A stretch of DNA of 64,000 nt from AC-32 sp963765785 (GCA_963765785.1 CAVXXW010000018.1:62001-126000), one strand, 5' to 3'. Counted from the stretch's first letter, positions 1-9,652 are shown. Numbers and translations are program-made. The notes: generated from the letters alone by a model not told the origin.

Positions 1-206
1 GCCGGGAAGAGGTCGCGCCAGTCCTTGGCGATCAGCCAGACGCCGGCGAGGGCTGCGGCCCCCGACCCAAGGCCGCCGTCGACGCGGTCTGTGAACGCGC
101 CCACGGCGAGCAGGAGCAGCAGAGCGACCCCAAGATGCCACTCGTGAATGCGGGCGCCCATGACGTAGACACGGGGCCCGAGTCGATGTCGATCGATACG
201 AAGCAC
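1..206 (-). CDS. membrane protein, partial (runs off left edge)
   Basis: The gene reads leftward from a GTG at 206 and is cut by the window edge, leaving about 68 residues. A GAGGAAGAGG ribosome binding site lies just upstream of this GTG; an in-frame ATG at 161 is the alternative start. The visible N-terminus has a basic stretch (MLRIDRHRLGPRVYVMG), a hydrophobic segment (GVALLLLLAVGAF), a short loop with FTDRVDGG, and a second hydrophobic segment ending in AKDWRDLFP. This suggests at least two membrane helices. The family is not recognised. It is divergent from sdhA, about 100 bases away. Confidence 0.6.
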   Translation of the reverse strand, partial: MLRIDRHRLGPRVYVMGARIHEWHLGVALLLLLAVGAFTDRVDGGLGSGAAALAGVWLIAKDWRDLFP

Positions 207-309
207 GCCTCTTCCTCGGCACACGGTAGCGCCGCTACATGAAGTTCATGTTGAGACGCCTCGGACCTGCCGCCGCGTGTCGCGAGCGATCCGATAGCGT
301 CCTGCCGCG

Positions 310-1992
310 GTGGAGGCCAAGCACGACGTGCTCGTAATCGGCGCAGGCTGCGCGGGAATGCGCGCGGCCATCGAGGCGCACGACGCAGGCGCCGACGTCG
401 CGCTCGTCTCGAAGATCCACCCGACACGCAGCCACTCGGGCGCGGCGGAGGGCGGGATCAACGCCGCGCTCGGCAACGCCTCCGAGGACAGCCCCGAGGA
501 GCACGCCTTCGACACCGTCAAGGGCTCGGACTACCTCGGCGACCAGGACGCGATCGAGATCCTCTGCAACGAGGCGCCGGACGACGTCTACCAGCTCGAG
601 CACTGGGGCGCGGTCTTCTCGCGAACCGACGACGGCCGCATCGCGCAGCGCCCCTTCGGCGCCGCTGGCGAGCCGCGCACCGCGTATGCGGCCGACATCA
701 CGGGCCACGTGCTCGTCCACGTGCTCTACGAGCAGGTGATGAAGCGTGACCTCAAGGTCTACGAGGAGTTCTTCGTCTGGAAGCTGGTCGAGCACGACGG
801 CCGCTGCCAGGGCGTGATCGCGTGGAACCTGCTCGACGGCGGTCTGACGACCATCGGCGCGAAGACCGTCATCCTCGCGACGGGTGGCGCGGGGCGGCTC
901 TACACCGGCACCACGAACGCCTACGCGTGCACCGGCGACGGGATGGCGCAGGCGCTTCAGGTCGGGATCGCGTTGGAGGACATGGAGATGATGCAGTTCC
1001 ACCCGACGACGCTCGCGCCGACGGGCGTGTTGATCACCGAGGGCTGCCGAGGGGAGGGCGCGTACCTGATCAACTCGGAGGGTGAGCGCTTCCTCAAGCG
1101 GTACGCGCCGAACGCGATGGAGCTCGCCTCGCGCGACGTGATCTCGCGCGCCGAGCAGGTCGAGATCGACGAGGGCCGCGGCGTCGACGGCAACGTCCTG
1201 CTCGACATGCGCCACCTCGGCGCCGAGAAGATCCTCGAGCGGCTGCACGGCACGCGTGAGCTCTCGATGGTCTTCGCAGGCGTCGACCCGATCCACGAGC
1301 CGATTCCGGTCCGGCCGGGTGCTCACTACCACATGGGCGGCGTCGACACGGACAGCTGGGGCCGGACGACGCTCGATGGCCTCTACGCCGCCGGCGAATG
1401 TGCCTGCGTGTCGGTGCACGGCGCGAACCGGCTCGGCGGAAACGCGCTGATGGAGACGATTACGTTCGGCAAGCGGGCCGGCGCGCACGCGGCCGAGTGG
1501 GCGCTGACCCACACGACGGTCGAGGTGTCCGAGAGCGCCGCCGCCGACGCCGAGCGGGAGCTCGGAGAGCTGCTCGACCGTCGCGACGGCGAGCGCCCGT
1601 GGTCGATCCGCAACGAGCTCGCCGAGACGATGCACGTGAACTTCGGCGTCTTCCGCCGCGAGGATCAGATGAAGCGACAGGGCGAGATCGTCGACGAGCT
1701 GCGCGAGCGCTACGAGCGCGTGGTCGTCGACGACAAGGGCCAGGTCTTCAACAACGACCTCACGCAGGCGCTCGAGCTCGGCTTCCTGCTCGACCTCGCC
1801 TCGTGCATGGTCGTCGCCGGCATCGAGCGCCGGGAGAGCCGCGGCGCCCACGCGCGCCCGTACGACTTCCCGGAGCGCGACGACGAGAACTACCTGCGCC
1901 ACACCATCGTCCGCTGGGTCGAGGGCGCGCCGAAGCTCGAGTGGAAACCGGTGAAGATGACGAAGTGGCAGCCGATGGAGCGGAAGTACTGA
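310..1992 (+). CDS. sdhA: succinate dehydrogenase/fumarate reductase flavoprotein subunit
   Basis: This is the flavoprotein subunit of a succinate:quinone oxidoreductase, interconverting succinate and fumarate. The N-terminus carries the Rossmann FAD motif (VLVIGAGCAGMRAA). It is followed by RSHSGAAEGGINAAL, where His42 fits the usual covalent FAD attachment site. The substrate region shows HPTTLAPTG and the Arg-containing GCRGEGAYL, then HYHMGG and GANRLGGNAL. At 560 residues it is of normal length. It starts at GTG 310, which gives the expected start just before the FAD motif. sdhB follows after 39 bases and then a CCG-domain gene, so this looks like an sdhABE operon rather than sdhCDAB. 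Confident for the subunit; the direction of catalysis cannot be told from sequence. Confidence 0.95.
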   Translation: MEAKHDVLVIGAGCAGMRAAIEAHDAGADVALVSKIHPTRSHSGAAEGGINAALGNASEDSPEEHAFDTVKGSDYLGDQDAIEILCNEAPDDVYQLEHWGAVFSRTDDGRIAQRPFGAAGEPRTAYAADITGHVLVHVLYEQVMKRDLKVYEEFFVWKLVEHDGRCQGVIAWNLLDGGLTTIGAKTVILATGGAGRLYTGTTNAYACTGDGMAQALQVGIALEDMEMMQFHPTTLAPTGVLITEGCRGEGAYLINSEGERFLKRYAPNAMELASRDVISRAEQVEIDEGRGVDGNVLLDMRHLGAEKILERLHGTRELSMVFAGVDPIHEPIPVRPGAHYHMGGVDTDSWGRTTLDGLYAAGECACVSVHGANRLGGNALMETITFGKRAGAHAAEWALTHTTVEVSESAAADAERELGELLDRRDGERPWSIRNELAETMHVNFGVFRREDQMKRQGEIVDELRERYERVVVDDKGQVFNNDLTQALELGFLLDLASCMVVAGIERRESRGAHARPYDFPERDDENYLRHTIVRWVEGAPKLEWKPVKMTKWQPMERKY

Positions 1993-2031
1993 TGCGACGC
2001 CGCGCGGAGGGCGTCGGCTAGATTCGCGCTC

Positions 2032-3111
2032 GTGGACGTCGCCCTTAAGATCTGGCGCTACGACCCCGAGAGCGGGGAGCGCGTGCTGCGCGAGTACGAG
2101 GTAGACGCGCCCGACTGGGCCTGCCTGCTCGACGTGCTCGACCTGATCAAGGACAAGCACGACGGCTCGCTCGCGTACCGCAAGAGCTGCCGGATGATGA
2201 TCTGCGGCTCCTGCGGGATGCGCATGGACGGGCGTGCGGTGCTCGCCTGCAAGGAGCGGATGAAGCCGATCGCCGACGCCGGCCACGTGCCGGTGATCTC
2301 GCCGATGGGGAATCTGCCGGTGCTGAAGGACCTCGTGGTCGACATGGCCCCCTTCTGGAACAAGATCCGCGCAGTCAAGCCGTGGCTCGAACCCGGCTAC
2401 GACGAGGTGGCGGAGAAGGAGCGGATCGTCTCGCAGCAGCAGATGAACGCGATCCACAAGGAGGCGCTCTGCATCATGTGCGGCTGCTGCGTCTCCGAGT
2501 GCAACTCGATGGAGTCGGACCCGGAGTTCCTCGGGCCGGCGGCGCTCGCGAAGGGGTTCCGGTTCGTCGGCGACGTCCGCGACCAGGGCGACATCGGGCG
2601 GCTGAACGAGCTCAACCAGGACCACGGGATCTGGGACTGCACCCGCTGCTACTTCTGCAACGAGCGCTGCCCGAAGGGCGTGGACCCGCGCGACGCGATT
2701 GCGAAGCTCGGCGCCGAGTCGATCCGCCTGAACGTCGACCACGACATGGGCGCCAAGCACGCAAAGTGGTTCGTCAAGTCGGCCGAGACGACCGGCTGGT
2801 TGCGGGAGACCGAGCTCGTACCGAAGACGCAGGGTGTCTTCGCGTCGCTGAAGGAGATCGGGTTCGCGCTCAACTTGGCGAAGCGGGGCAAGGTCCCGTT
2901 CCCGTTCCCGCCGCACGTCGCCAAAGACGTGAACGAGGCGCGGGCGTTGCACGACCTCGTCCGACTTCAGGGCCGCGAGGGCGCGGCCGGGATCGTGCAG
3001 GGCGAGCACGCCCTGGCCCAGATCGAGCACGTTCTCGCCGCCGACCCCGACAGCGCCCCGGCGAGCCGAATCGCTCCCGAGGAGTCAGGAGGCGAGAGTG
3101 GCAGCGACTGA
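2032..3111 (+). CDS. sdhB: succinate dehydrogenase/fumarate reductase iron-sulfur subunit
   Basis: This is the electron-transfer subunit. The N-terminal ferredoxin domain has the [2Fe-2S] cysteines in CRMMICGSCGMRMDG plus a later Cys (VLAC). The C-terminal domain has two cluster motifs, CIMCGCCVSEC and CTRCYFCNERCPKG. At 359 residues it is about 100 longer than a classical SdhB. The C-terminal extension after KGVDPRDAIAKLG is like those of SdhB proteins that partner with SdhE. It starts at GTG 2032. The 3' end overlaps the next gene by 14 bases, which implies translational coupling. No membrane-anchor genes (sdhC/sdhD) are adjacent. Confidence 0.94.
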   Translation: MDVALKIWRYDPESGERVLREYEVDAPDWACLLDVLDLIKDKHDGSLAYRKSCRMMICGSCGMRMDGRAVLACKERMKPIADAGHVPVISPMGNLPVLKDLVVDMAPFWNKIRAVKPWLEPGYDEVAEKERIVSQQQMNAIHKEALCIMCGCCVSECNSMESDPEFLGPAALAKGFRFVGDVRDQGDIGRLNELNQDHGIWDCTRCYFCNERCPKGVDPRDAIAKLGAESIRLNVDHDMGAKHAKWFVKSAETTGWLRETELVPKTQGVFASLKEIGFALNLAKRGKVPFPFPPHVAKDVNEARALHDLVRLQGREGAAGIVQGEHALAQIEHVLAADPDSAPASRIAPEESGGESGSD

Positions 3112-3997
3112 GACCCGGCGGGTCGCCTACTACAAGGGCTGTCTCGCGTCTCTGTCGGCAAAGGAGCTCGACATCTCGACGCAGGCGCTCGCGCCGAAGC
3201 TCGGGCTCGAGCTCGACGAGCTCGAGTCGGTCACGTGCTGCGGCGCCGGCGACATCCACGAGGCGGAGCCCGACTACTACCTCCACTTGAACGCCCGGAT
3301 CCTCGCCTACGCCGAGCAGACCGGCGCCGACACGCTGATGACGATCTGCAACGTCTGCACGCTCAACCTGCGGCAGGCGAACTGGCAGCTGAAGAACGAC
3401 GACAACCTGCGCGCACGGGTCAGCCAGAATCTGGAGACAGTCGGCGCCCCGCCGTACGAGGGGACGGTCGAGGTCAAGCACCTGCTCTGGCTGATCGCCG
3501 AGGGCGACGGCTTCGAGCAACTCAAGCAGGTCGCTCACAAGGGCCTGAAGGGCCTCAAGGTCGCGCCCTTCTACGGCTGTCAGATCCTGCGGCCGTCGAA
3601 GATCCTCGGCTTCGAGGACCCGGACCGGCCGTGGTCGCTGGAGGCGATCATCGAGGCCTGCGGCGGCGAGCCGATCGACTACCCGGCGAAGATCAAGTGC
3701 TGCGGCTTTCCGATCATCCAGGCACGCGAGGAGACCGCGCTCGGCGAGCTGATCCAGCCGATCGAGCAGGCCTCCGAGGCCGGCGCGGACGCGATCGTGA
3801 CACCCTGCCCGCTCTGCCACCTCTCGCTCGACGCGTGGCAGTCGAAGCTGAAGAAGGCGACCGGCAAGGATTTCCAGATGCCGATCCTGCACCTGTCGCA
3901 GCTGATCGGGGTCGCCGCCGGGCTCGAGGAGTCGGAGCTGAAGTTCAAGCGGCACGTCGTCTCCGTCGAGCCGGTCGTCGAGAAGCTCGAGGCCTAG
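3098..3997 (+). CDS. sdhE: CCG-domain (HdrB-like) SdhE subunit of type E succinate dehydrogenase/fumarate reductase
   Basis: A 299-residue protein with two cysteine-rich CCG domains. The first has YYKGCLAS, then VTCCGAG, then ICNVC. The second has FYGCQIL, then IKCCGFPI, then CPLCHL. This is the heterodisulfide-reductase-B architecture that replaces the membrane anchor in type E SQR and in epsilonproteobacterial MfrABE. It starts at GTG 3098, inside the end of sdhB. It has no transmembrane segments, so the complex would sit on the membrane peripherally. The gene symbol follows the type E naming. A stand-alone HdrB-like function is the alternative but is unlikely given the operon. Confidence 0.88.
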   Translation: MAATETRRVAYYKGCLASLSAKELDISTQALAPKLGLELDELESVTCCGAGDIHEAEPDYYLHLNARILAYAEQTGADTLMTICNVCTLNLRQANWQLKNDDNLRARVSQNLETVGAPPYEGTVEVKHLLWLIAEGDGFEQLKQVAHKGLKGLKVAPFYGCQILRPSKILGFEDPDRPWSLEAIIEACGGEPIDYPAKIKCCGFPIIQAREETALGELIQPIEQASEAGADAIVTPCPLCHLSLDAWQSKLKKATGKDFQMPILHLSQLIGVAAGLEESELKFKRHVVSVEPVVEKLEA

Positions 3998-4804
3998 TTG
4001 AGGTTCATCGGGCTCGGCGGCGCCGCGGCGGCGGCCGGGCTGGCGTGGGGTCACTTCGAGGCCGGCTGGGTGCGGCTCGAGACGCTGCCGTGCCCGCTTC
4101 CGAGGCTCGTCCCCGAGCTCGACGGCCTGCGGATCGCGCACCTATCCGACTTCCACCTCGGCGTCCCGTCGCGCGGCTCAGTCGCGGTCGAGCGCGCGGT
4201 CGAGTGGGTCGAGCAGCGCCAGCCGGACCTGACGCTGATCAGCGGCGACCTGCTCTCACGCCCGAAGGGCGAGGAGCAGCTGCGTGCGCTGATGCCGCGC
4301 CTCCCGAACTGCTTCGCCGTGCTCGGCAACCACGACTACAACGCGTCGCGAGACCCGTTCTCCCGGGCCGCCGCGGTGGACGACCTCGGGCCGGCGACCC
4401 TGCTCGCCGAGGACGCGTGCACGATCGAGCTGCGCGGCCGCCGCGTGCAGATCGTCGGCGTCGACCCCCGCAGCTTCCGGCGGCGGCTGCAGCGGCCGGA
4501 GCGGCTCGCCGACCCGGACGCCGACCTGCGCATCCTGCTCTGCCACTTCCCGGACATCGTCGACCGAATCCCCGAGGGCGTCTTCGACCTCGTCCTCGCC
4601 GGGCATCTCCACGCCGGGCAGATCTGCGTGCCGTGGCCGGGCGGGCGGCTCCGGCTCGCGCACATCCGCTGGACCTACATCCGCGGCCTCTACCACCGCC
4701 CGGCCGGGACCCTGCATCTGTCGGCGGGGCTCGGCACCACCTTCGTGCCCTTCCGCTTCCTCGCGCGGCCGGAGGCGACGGAGCTGATCCTAGAATCCGC
4801 CTGA
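3998..4804 (+). CDS. calcineurin-like metallophosphoesterase
   Basis: A 268-residue phosphoesterase with the classical metal-binding motifs: IAHLSDFHLG (D-x-H), ISGDLL (GD), VLGNHDYN (GNHD), LLCHFPD and LAGHLHAGQI (GHLH). The N-terminus is a short hydrophobic glycine/alanine-rich stretch, which suggests a membrane anchor as in YkuE/YaeI-type enzymes. The substrate is unknown; the family hydrolyses phosphomonoesters or diesters, including lipid phosphates. The predicted start is TTG 3998, directly after the sdhE stop. The stop overlaps the next ATG (TGATG), consistent with a continuing operon. Confidence 0.85.
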   Translation: MRFIGLGGAAAAAGLAWGHFEAGWVRLETLPCPLPRLVPELDGLRIAHLSDFHLGVPSRGSVAVERAVEWVEQRQPDLTLISGDLLSRPKGEEQLRALMPRLPNCFAVLGNHDYNASRDPFSRAAAVDDLGPATLLAEDACTIELRGRRVQIVGVDPRSFRRRLQRPERLADPDADLRILLCHFPDIVDRIPEGVFDLVLAGHLHAGQICVPWPGGRLRLAHIRWTYIRGLYHRPAGTLHLSAGLGTTFVPFRFLARPEATELILESA

Positions 4805-5100
4805 TGCAGGGGAACGCGAGCGTCGCCACGGACGTGCTCGCCAGTTACGCGGCCGACGCCGCGCGCGAAGTCGAGGGTGTCGCGGGCCTCGTCGAGGGCC
4901 GGCTGCCACGGCACGGCAGCGTTCGCGTCGGCGACGACGACGGCATCACGCTCGAGCTGCACCTCGCGCTCGAGTGGGGCGCACGCGCCGAGCAGGTCGG
5001 GGCCGAGGTGCAGCGGCGCGTGGCCGACTACCTGGAGCGGATGGCGGGCGCTCGGCCGCGGACGGTGGACGTCGTCGTCGACGAGATCGCCGCGCCGTGA
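4804..5100 (+). CDS. Asp23/Gls24 family envelope stress response protein
   Basis: A 98-residue protein starting at ATG 4804, overlapping the preceding stop. The sequence shows the Asp23/Gls24 pattern: an alpha helix (SYAADAAREVEGVAGLVEG), beta strands with GDDDGITLELHLALEWG, then a helix and VDVVVDEIA at the end. Proteins of this family are small cytoplasmic or membrane-associated factors linked to envelope stress. This copy is short but covers the core domain. It overlaps the following gene by four bases (GTGA), so it is probably co-translated. Confidence 0.72.
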   Translation: MQGNASVATDVLASYAADAAREVEGVAGLVEGRLPRHGSVRVGDDDGITLELHLALEWGARAEQVGAEVQRRVADYLERMAGARPRTVDVVVDEIAAP

Positions 5101-5723
5101 GCATCCGGATCACGGGCCTCACCGGCGCCACGCTCGAGCACACGCCGACCGTCTGCCACGAGTGCGTGTGGTGGCAGTCGCGGGTCGGCGGCCGCGAGCC
5201 CGACAAGCGGCGCTGGATCGAGAAGGCCGAGACCGAGTTCGGGGCATGGGGGACGATCTACCGCGACGACGACGGCCGGACCCTCGGCTCGATGCAGTAC
5301 GGCCCGGCGCAGCTCTTCCCGCGCGCAGCCGAGCTGCCGGCGGGGCCGGTCTCGGACGACGCGGTCGTCGTGACCTGCGCGTACCTCGTCGACCGCACGA
5401 GCCCCTGGGTGCTGCAGTCGCTCTTCCTCGCCGCGATCGGGGACGCCAAGGACAAGGGCGCGGCCGCGCTTGAGGCGTTCTCGTACCGCTACCCCGAGGG
5501 CGAGTCCGACTACGAGCGCTTCCTCGTCCACCGCACGGTCTTCCCGCACGACTTCCTGGTCGACTTCGGCTTTCGGACGGTGCGCTCGTCCGGTCCCGTG
5601 GAGCTCGCGCGGCTCGAGCTGGGCGGGCTCGTGCCCGTGCTCGAAGGAAGGCGCGAGAAGGTGCTGCGGGCGCTGAAGGACGCGCTGCTACCGGAGCCGG
5701 TTCCGGCTCCTCGCCGGCCTTAG
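5097..5723 (+). CDS. GNAT-like N-acetyltransferase domain protein
   Basis: A 208-residue protein starting at GTG 5097, which overlaps the stop of the Asp23-like gene by four bases. It has a CHECVWWQS motif near the N-terminus, then a GNAT-like core with a strand (GSMQYGPAQLFPRA), DDAVVVTCAYLVD, a helix (LQSLFLAAIGDAKDKG) and AAALEAFSYRY. The late segment FLVDFGFRTVRSSG is typical of the end of GNAT folds. The substrate is unknown. The 3' end converges with the MshEN gene and overlaps it by four bases. Confidence 0.65.
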   Translation: MSIRITGLTGATLEHTPTVCHECVWWQSRVGGREPDKRRWIEKAETEFGAWGTIYRDDDGRTLGSMQYGPAQLFPRAAELPAGPVSDDAVVVTCAYLVDRTSPWVLQSLFLAAIGDAKDKGAAALEAFSYRYPEGESDYERFLVHRTVFPHDFLVDFGFRTVRSSGPVELARLELGGLVPVLEGRREKVLRALKDALLPEPVPAPRRP

Positions 5724-6193
5724 GCCTGGCGGTACGCCGTCGACCAGGCGGCGCGCAGCGCGGACGGCGTCGTCACGAGCAGCCGAACCTCGCGGCCGCC
5801 CAGCGCGAGCTTGAGGCTCGGCAGGAGGGTCTCGTCGGACGGGTCGATCACCGCGACCGAAACCGTGTCGTCCGGGTGGACGCGCACCGGGATCGCGCGC
5901 AGCTGCTCGGCGACCGTCCAGGGCAGCAGGTCGACGGCGCGGTAGTCGACCGACGTGATGCCGATGTCGATGAACTCGACGCGGGCCTGCTCGCCGAGCA
6001 CACGCGCGATGTCGTCCTCGAAGCAGATGCGCAGGCGGACGAGCGCCTCGCCGAGCAGCTCGCCCTGCTGCTTCTCCTCGAGCGCGCGGTCGAGCTCTTC
6101 GTTCGTGAGCAGGCCCTTGCGCAGGAGGAGCGCGCCCAGGTGGGAGCGGGGCTCGTTGTCGAAGAAGGTGTGGTCGAGGCGTGCCGGCCGCAT
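5720..6193 (-). CDS. standalone MshEN (type II secretion GspE N-terminal) domain protein
   Basis: The protein has 157 residues. The region HLGALLLRKGLLTNEELDRA followed by GELLGEALVRLRICFEDDIARVL matches the paired motifs of the MshEN fold found at the N-terminus of PilB/GspE-type ATPases. Some members bind cyclic di-GMP through these motifs. The following part (VEFIDIGITSVDYRAVDLLP, VRVHPDDTVSVAVIDPSD) fits the second half of the domain. No ATPase domain follows, so it would be a free-standing adaptor or receptor. It starts at ATG 6193. Its 3' end converges on the GNAT-like gene. c-di-GMP binding is inference only. Confidence 0.72.
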   Translation of the reverse strand: MRPARLDHTFFDNEPRSHLGALLLRKGLLTNEELDRALEEKQQGELLGEALVRLRICFEDDIARVLGEQARVEFIDIGITSVDYRAVDLLPWTVAEQLRAIPVRVHPDDTVSVAVIDPSDETLLPSLKLALGGREVRLLVTTPSALRAAWSTAYRQA

Positions 6194-6250
6194 GTAGGCC
6201 AGATATCGGGTGTTCGCGGTCGGTGCTTGAGGAATCGAGCGGGGTCCGGT

Positions 6251-7177
6251 CTATGCGGCGACCGGGCGCTGGGAGAGGACGAGCTCGGCGATCTGGATCC
6301 CGTTCAGCGCCGCGCCCTTGCGCAGGTTGTCGCAAGCGAGATGGAGCGAGAGACCGTCGCCGGCGCGGTCCGGCCGGATCCGGCCGACGAGCACCTCGTC
6401 CCCGCCGGCGGCCGCGCGCGGCGTCGGGAAGTCCTCGACCCGCACCGACGGCGCCGCCGCGAGCACCTTGCGCGCGCGTGACGCGTCGAGCGGCTCCTCC
6501 GTCTCGACCCACACCGACTCGGCGTGGCCCACCGGCACCGGCACGCGCACGCAGGTGGCGCTGACCGGCAGCTCCGGCAGCTCGAGGATCTTGCGCGTCT
6601 CCTCGCGGATCTTCGTCTCCTCGTCGAACTCCTCGCCGTCGAAGTCCCAGTCGGCGGAGAGGTCGTGCTCGGCCTGCGGCTCGTCGAGCAGCTGCTGCAG
6701 GCGCCGCGCGCCCTTGCCGGACGCGGACTGGTAGGTGGCGACGCGCACCGCGCGCAAGCCGGCCTCGTCGTGGAGCGGCTTCAGCACGAGCGAGAGCGGG
6801 ATCGAGCAGCAGTTCGGGTTCGCGACGATGCCCTCGTGCTCGAGCGCCCGGGCCCCGTTCACCTCCGGCACGACCAGCGGGATCCCGTCCTGGAGTCGGA
6901 AGGCCTCCGACTTGTCGACGCACAGCGCGCCGCCGCGGACGGCGTGCGGGACGAGCTCGCCGCTCGCCTTCGAGCCGACCGAGAAGAAGCACACGTCGAG
7001 GTCGCCGGCGCTCAAGGCTTCGGGCGTCGCCTCTTCGACGACGCGCCCGTCGATCTCCATCCCGGCCGAGCGCGTAGACGCGAACAGCCGAACGTCCTCG
7101 AACCCGCGCTCGCCGAGCACGTCGACGACGACGCGCCCGACGGCGCCGGTGGCTCCCACGACGCCAACCCTAGGCAT
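6251..7177 (-). CDS. asd: aspartate-semialdehyde dehydrogenase
   Basis: Reduces aspartyl phosphate to aspartate semialdehyde in the aspartate pathway (lysine, diaminopimelate, threonine, methionine). The N-terminus has the NADP-binding motif VGVVGATGAVGR. The catalytic Cys lies in IVANPNCCSIPL, and YQSASGKGARR follows. At 308 residues it is slightly shorter than the usual 330-370. It lies downstream of lysC on the same strand, the two successive enzymes of the pathway. An inverted repeat covers its start codon, and no clear ribosome binding site is seen ahead of ATG 7177. Confidence 0.93.
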   Translation of the reverse strand: MPRVGVVGATGAVGRVVVDVLGERGFEDVRLFASTRSAGMEIDGRVVEEATPEALSAGDLDVCFFSVGSKASGELVPHAVRGGALCVDKSEAFRLQDGIPLVVPEVNGARALEHEGIVANPNCCSIPLSLVLKPLHDEAGLRAVRVATYQSASGKGARRLQQLLDEPQAEHDLSADWDFDGEEFDEETKIREETRKILELPELPVSATCVRVPVPVGHAESVWVETEEPLDASRARKVLAAAPSVRVEDFPTPRAAAGGDEVLVGRIRPDRAGDGLSLHLACDNLRKGAALNGIQIAELVLSQRPVAA

Positions 7178-7223
7178 CGCTCGCGATGCCTAGCTTCAGG
7201 TCGCGCGGGTTTCCCGCGCGACC
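7171..7223 (-). promoter_or_regulatory. inverted repeats in the lysC-asd gap, one covering the asd start codon
   Basis: Two palindromes sit between lysC and asd. TAGGCATCGC (7171-7180) and GCGATGCCTA (7183-7192) are perfect 10-base inverted repeats that include the asd ATG at 7175-7177. Just upstream in the transcript, GGTCGCGCGGG (7199-7209) pairs perfectly with CCCGCGCGACC (7213-7223). The second could be an attenuating or processing hairpin. The first could hide the start codon. Both roles are inference. Confidence 0.45.
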
Positions 7224-7269
7224 GTCTGAAACGACCGGTCGAAACGTCAATCGAGAGTCGGCCACGCTC

Positions 7270-8520
<1,251 letters not shown>

Positions 8521-8540
8521 GGCGAAAAGTGTAGGTGCCG

Positions 8541-9065
8541 CTACGGAAGCTCGACCCGGGCCAGCTCCGCGTCAGCGTGGGCGACCTGCGCGGCGGTAGG
8601 CCTCGGCCGGCCGAAGAAGACGAACAGGTACGTGGTGAAGCCGTGCCTCACGCCGGCGCGCTTGATCACGCCGATGTCCGACGGAAGCCCCTTGAGGCTC
8701 TGCGCCTCGCCGGGACGAAGTCGCGGCGGCCATTGCAGCGCTCGCTTCGGCGCGCGCGGGCCGCGCCCGACGACGAGGGTTATCGCGATGCCGTCGCTCG
8801 GGAGCTTCGCCACCGTGCGCTGCGGCAGGCATTCGACGCAGTCGCGCCAGGTGCCGGTCGTCGCCCAGCTCCCGGCCTGGGCGCAGTTGTCGAGCGCCGT
8901 GCCCGGACACGCGTGGACGTGGCCGGCGCCGACCTGCCAGCCGGCCCTGACGGGAAACCGCGCCGGCTCGAGGCCGTGCGCGGCAGCGTGCGAGCTGCAG
9001 CCGGCAGCCGCGAGGGCGGCCGCCAGGACCGGCAGGAGCATGACCCGGCCCGCCGGGCCCGTCAC
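8541..9065 (-). CDS. putative lipoprotein, function unknown
   Basis: A 174-residue exported protein. A short N-terminus leads into a hydrophobic signal (VMLLPVLAAALAAAGCSS) with a clear lipobox Cys. The mature part has four further cysteines (HACPGTAL, DNCAQAG, RDCVECLP) and a C-terminal region with YLFVFFGRPRPT. The GTG start at 9065 overlaps the recR stop by four bases, which suggests coupling; the ATG at 9041 is the alternative. The family is not recognised. It sits between recR and lysC on the same strand. Confidence 0.7.
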   Translation of the reverse strand: MTGPAGRVMLLPVLAAALAAAGCSSHAAAHGLEPARFPVRAGWQVGAGHVHACPGTALDNCAQAGSWATTGTWRDCVECLPQRTVAKLPSDGIAITLVVGRGPRAPKRALQWPPRLRPGEAQSLKGLPSDIGVIKRAGVRHGFTTYLFVFFGRPRPTAAQVAHADAELARVELP

Positions 9066-9652
9066 ATCTCGCGGCGGCCCGCGAGCGCGCGTCCGAGCGT
9101 GACCTCGTCGGCGTACTCGAGGTCGGCACCGACGGGCAGCCCGCTCGCCAGGCGCGTCACCCGCACGCGCCCGCGCAGGCGGTCGGCCAGGTAGGCGGCG
9201 GTCGCCTCGCCGGTCATGTTCGGGTTCGTGGCGAGCACGACCTCCTCGACGCCGTTCCGCTCGACCCGGCTCAGCAGCTCGGCGATGCGCAGGTGCTCGG
9301 GCTCGACGCCGTCGAGCGGAGAGAGCGAGCCGCCGAGCACGTGGTAGAGGCCGCGGTACTCGTGCGTCCGCTCGACCGAGATCAGGTCGGCGGGCTGCTC
9401 GACGACGCAGACCACCGTGTGATCGCGCCGCGCGTCGCGGCAGATCTCGCAGGTCTCCTCCTCGGTCAGGTTCCCGCACTCGCTGCAGAAGCGGACGCGC
9501 TCCTTGACCTCCTCGAGCGCACGGGCGAGCGCGAGCGCCTCCTCCTTCGGCACGCGGAGGAGGTGGAACGCGAGGCGCTGCGCCGTCCGCTGCCCGACCC
9601 CAGGCAGGCGGGTCAGCTGCGCGACGAGGTTGTCGACGGCCGGGCTGAACAC
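9062..9652 (-). CDS. recR: recombination mediator RecR
   Basis: A DNA-binding protein of the RecFOR gap-repair pathway. At 196 residues it has the usual length. The N-terminal helix-hairpin-helix region (LTRLPGVGQRTAQRLAFHLL) is followed by a C4 zinc finger (CSECGNLTEEETCEIC) and a Toprim domain beginning VVCVVEQPADLISVE, with YRGLYHVLGGSLSPLDG. It lies in the common dnaX-ybaB-recR neighbourhood, here with a cyclic-nucleotide-binding gene inserted between ybaB and recR. Confidence 0.96.
   Translation of the reverse strand: MFSPAVDNLVAQLTRLPGVGQRTAQRLAFHLLRVPKEEALALARALEEVKERVRFCSECGNLTEEETCEICRDARRDHTVVCVVEQPADLISVERTHEYRGLYHVLGGSLSPLDGVEPEHLRIAELLSRVERNGVEEVVLATNPNMTGEATAAYLADRLRGRVRVTRLASGLPVGADLEYADEVTLGRALAGRREM

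Noticed and set aside
235..3030. Very long minus-strand open frame (931 residues) opposite sdhA and sdhB
   Set aside because: Its composition (Val/Arg/Leu/Asp-rich, no domains) is typical of the antisense frame of GC-rich genes. The plus strand encodes sdhA and sdhB beyond doubt.
8521..8540. Lysine riboswitch ahead of lysC
   Set aside because: Only 20 bases separate lysC from the upstream lipoprotein gene, far too short.
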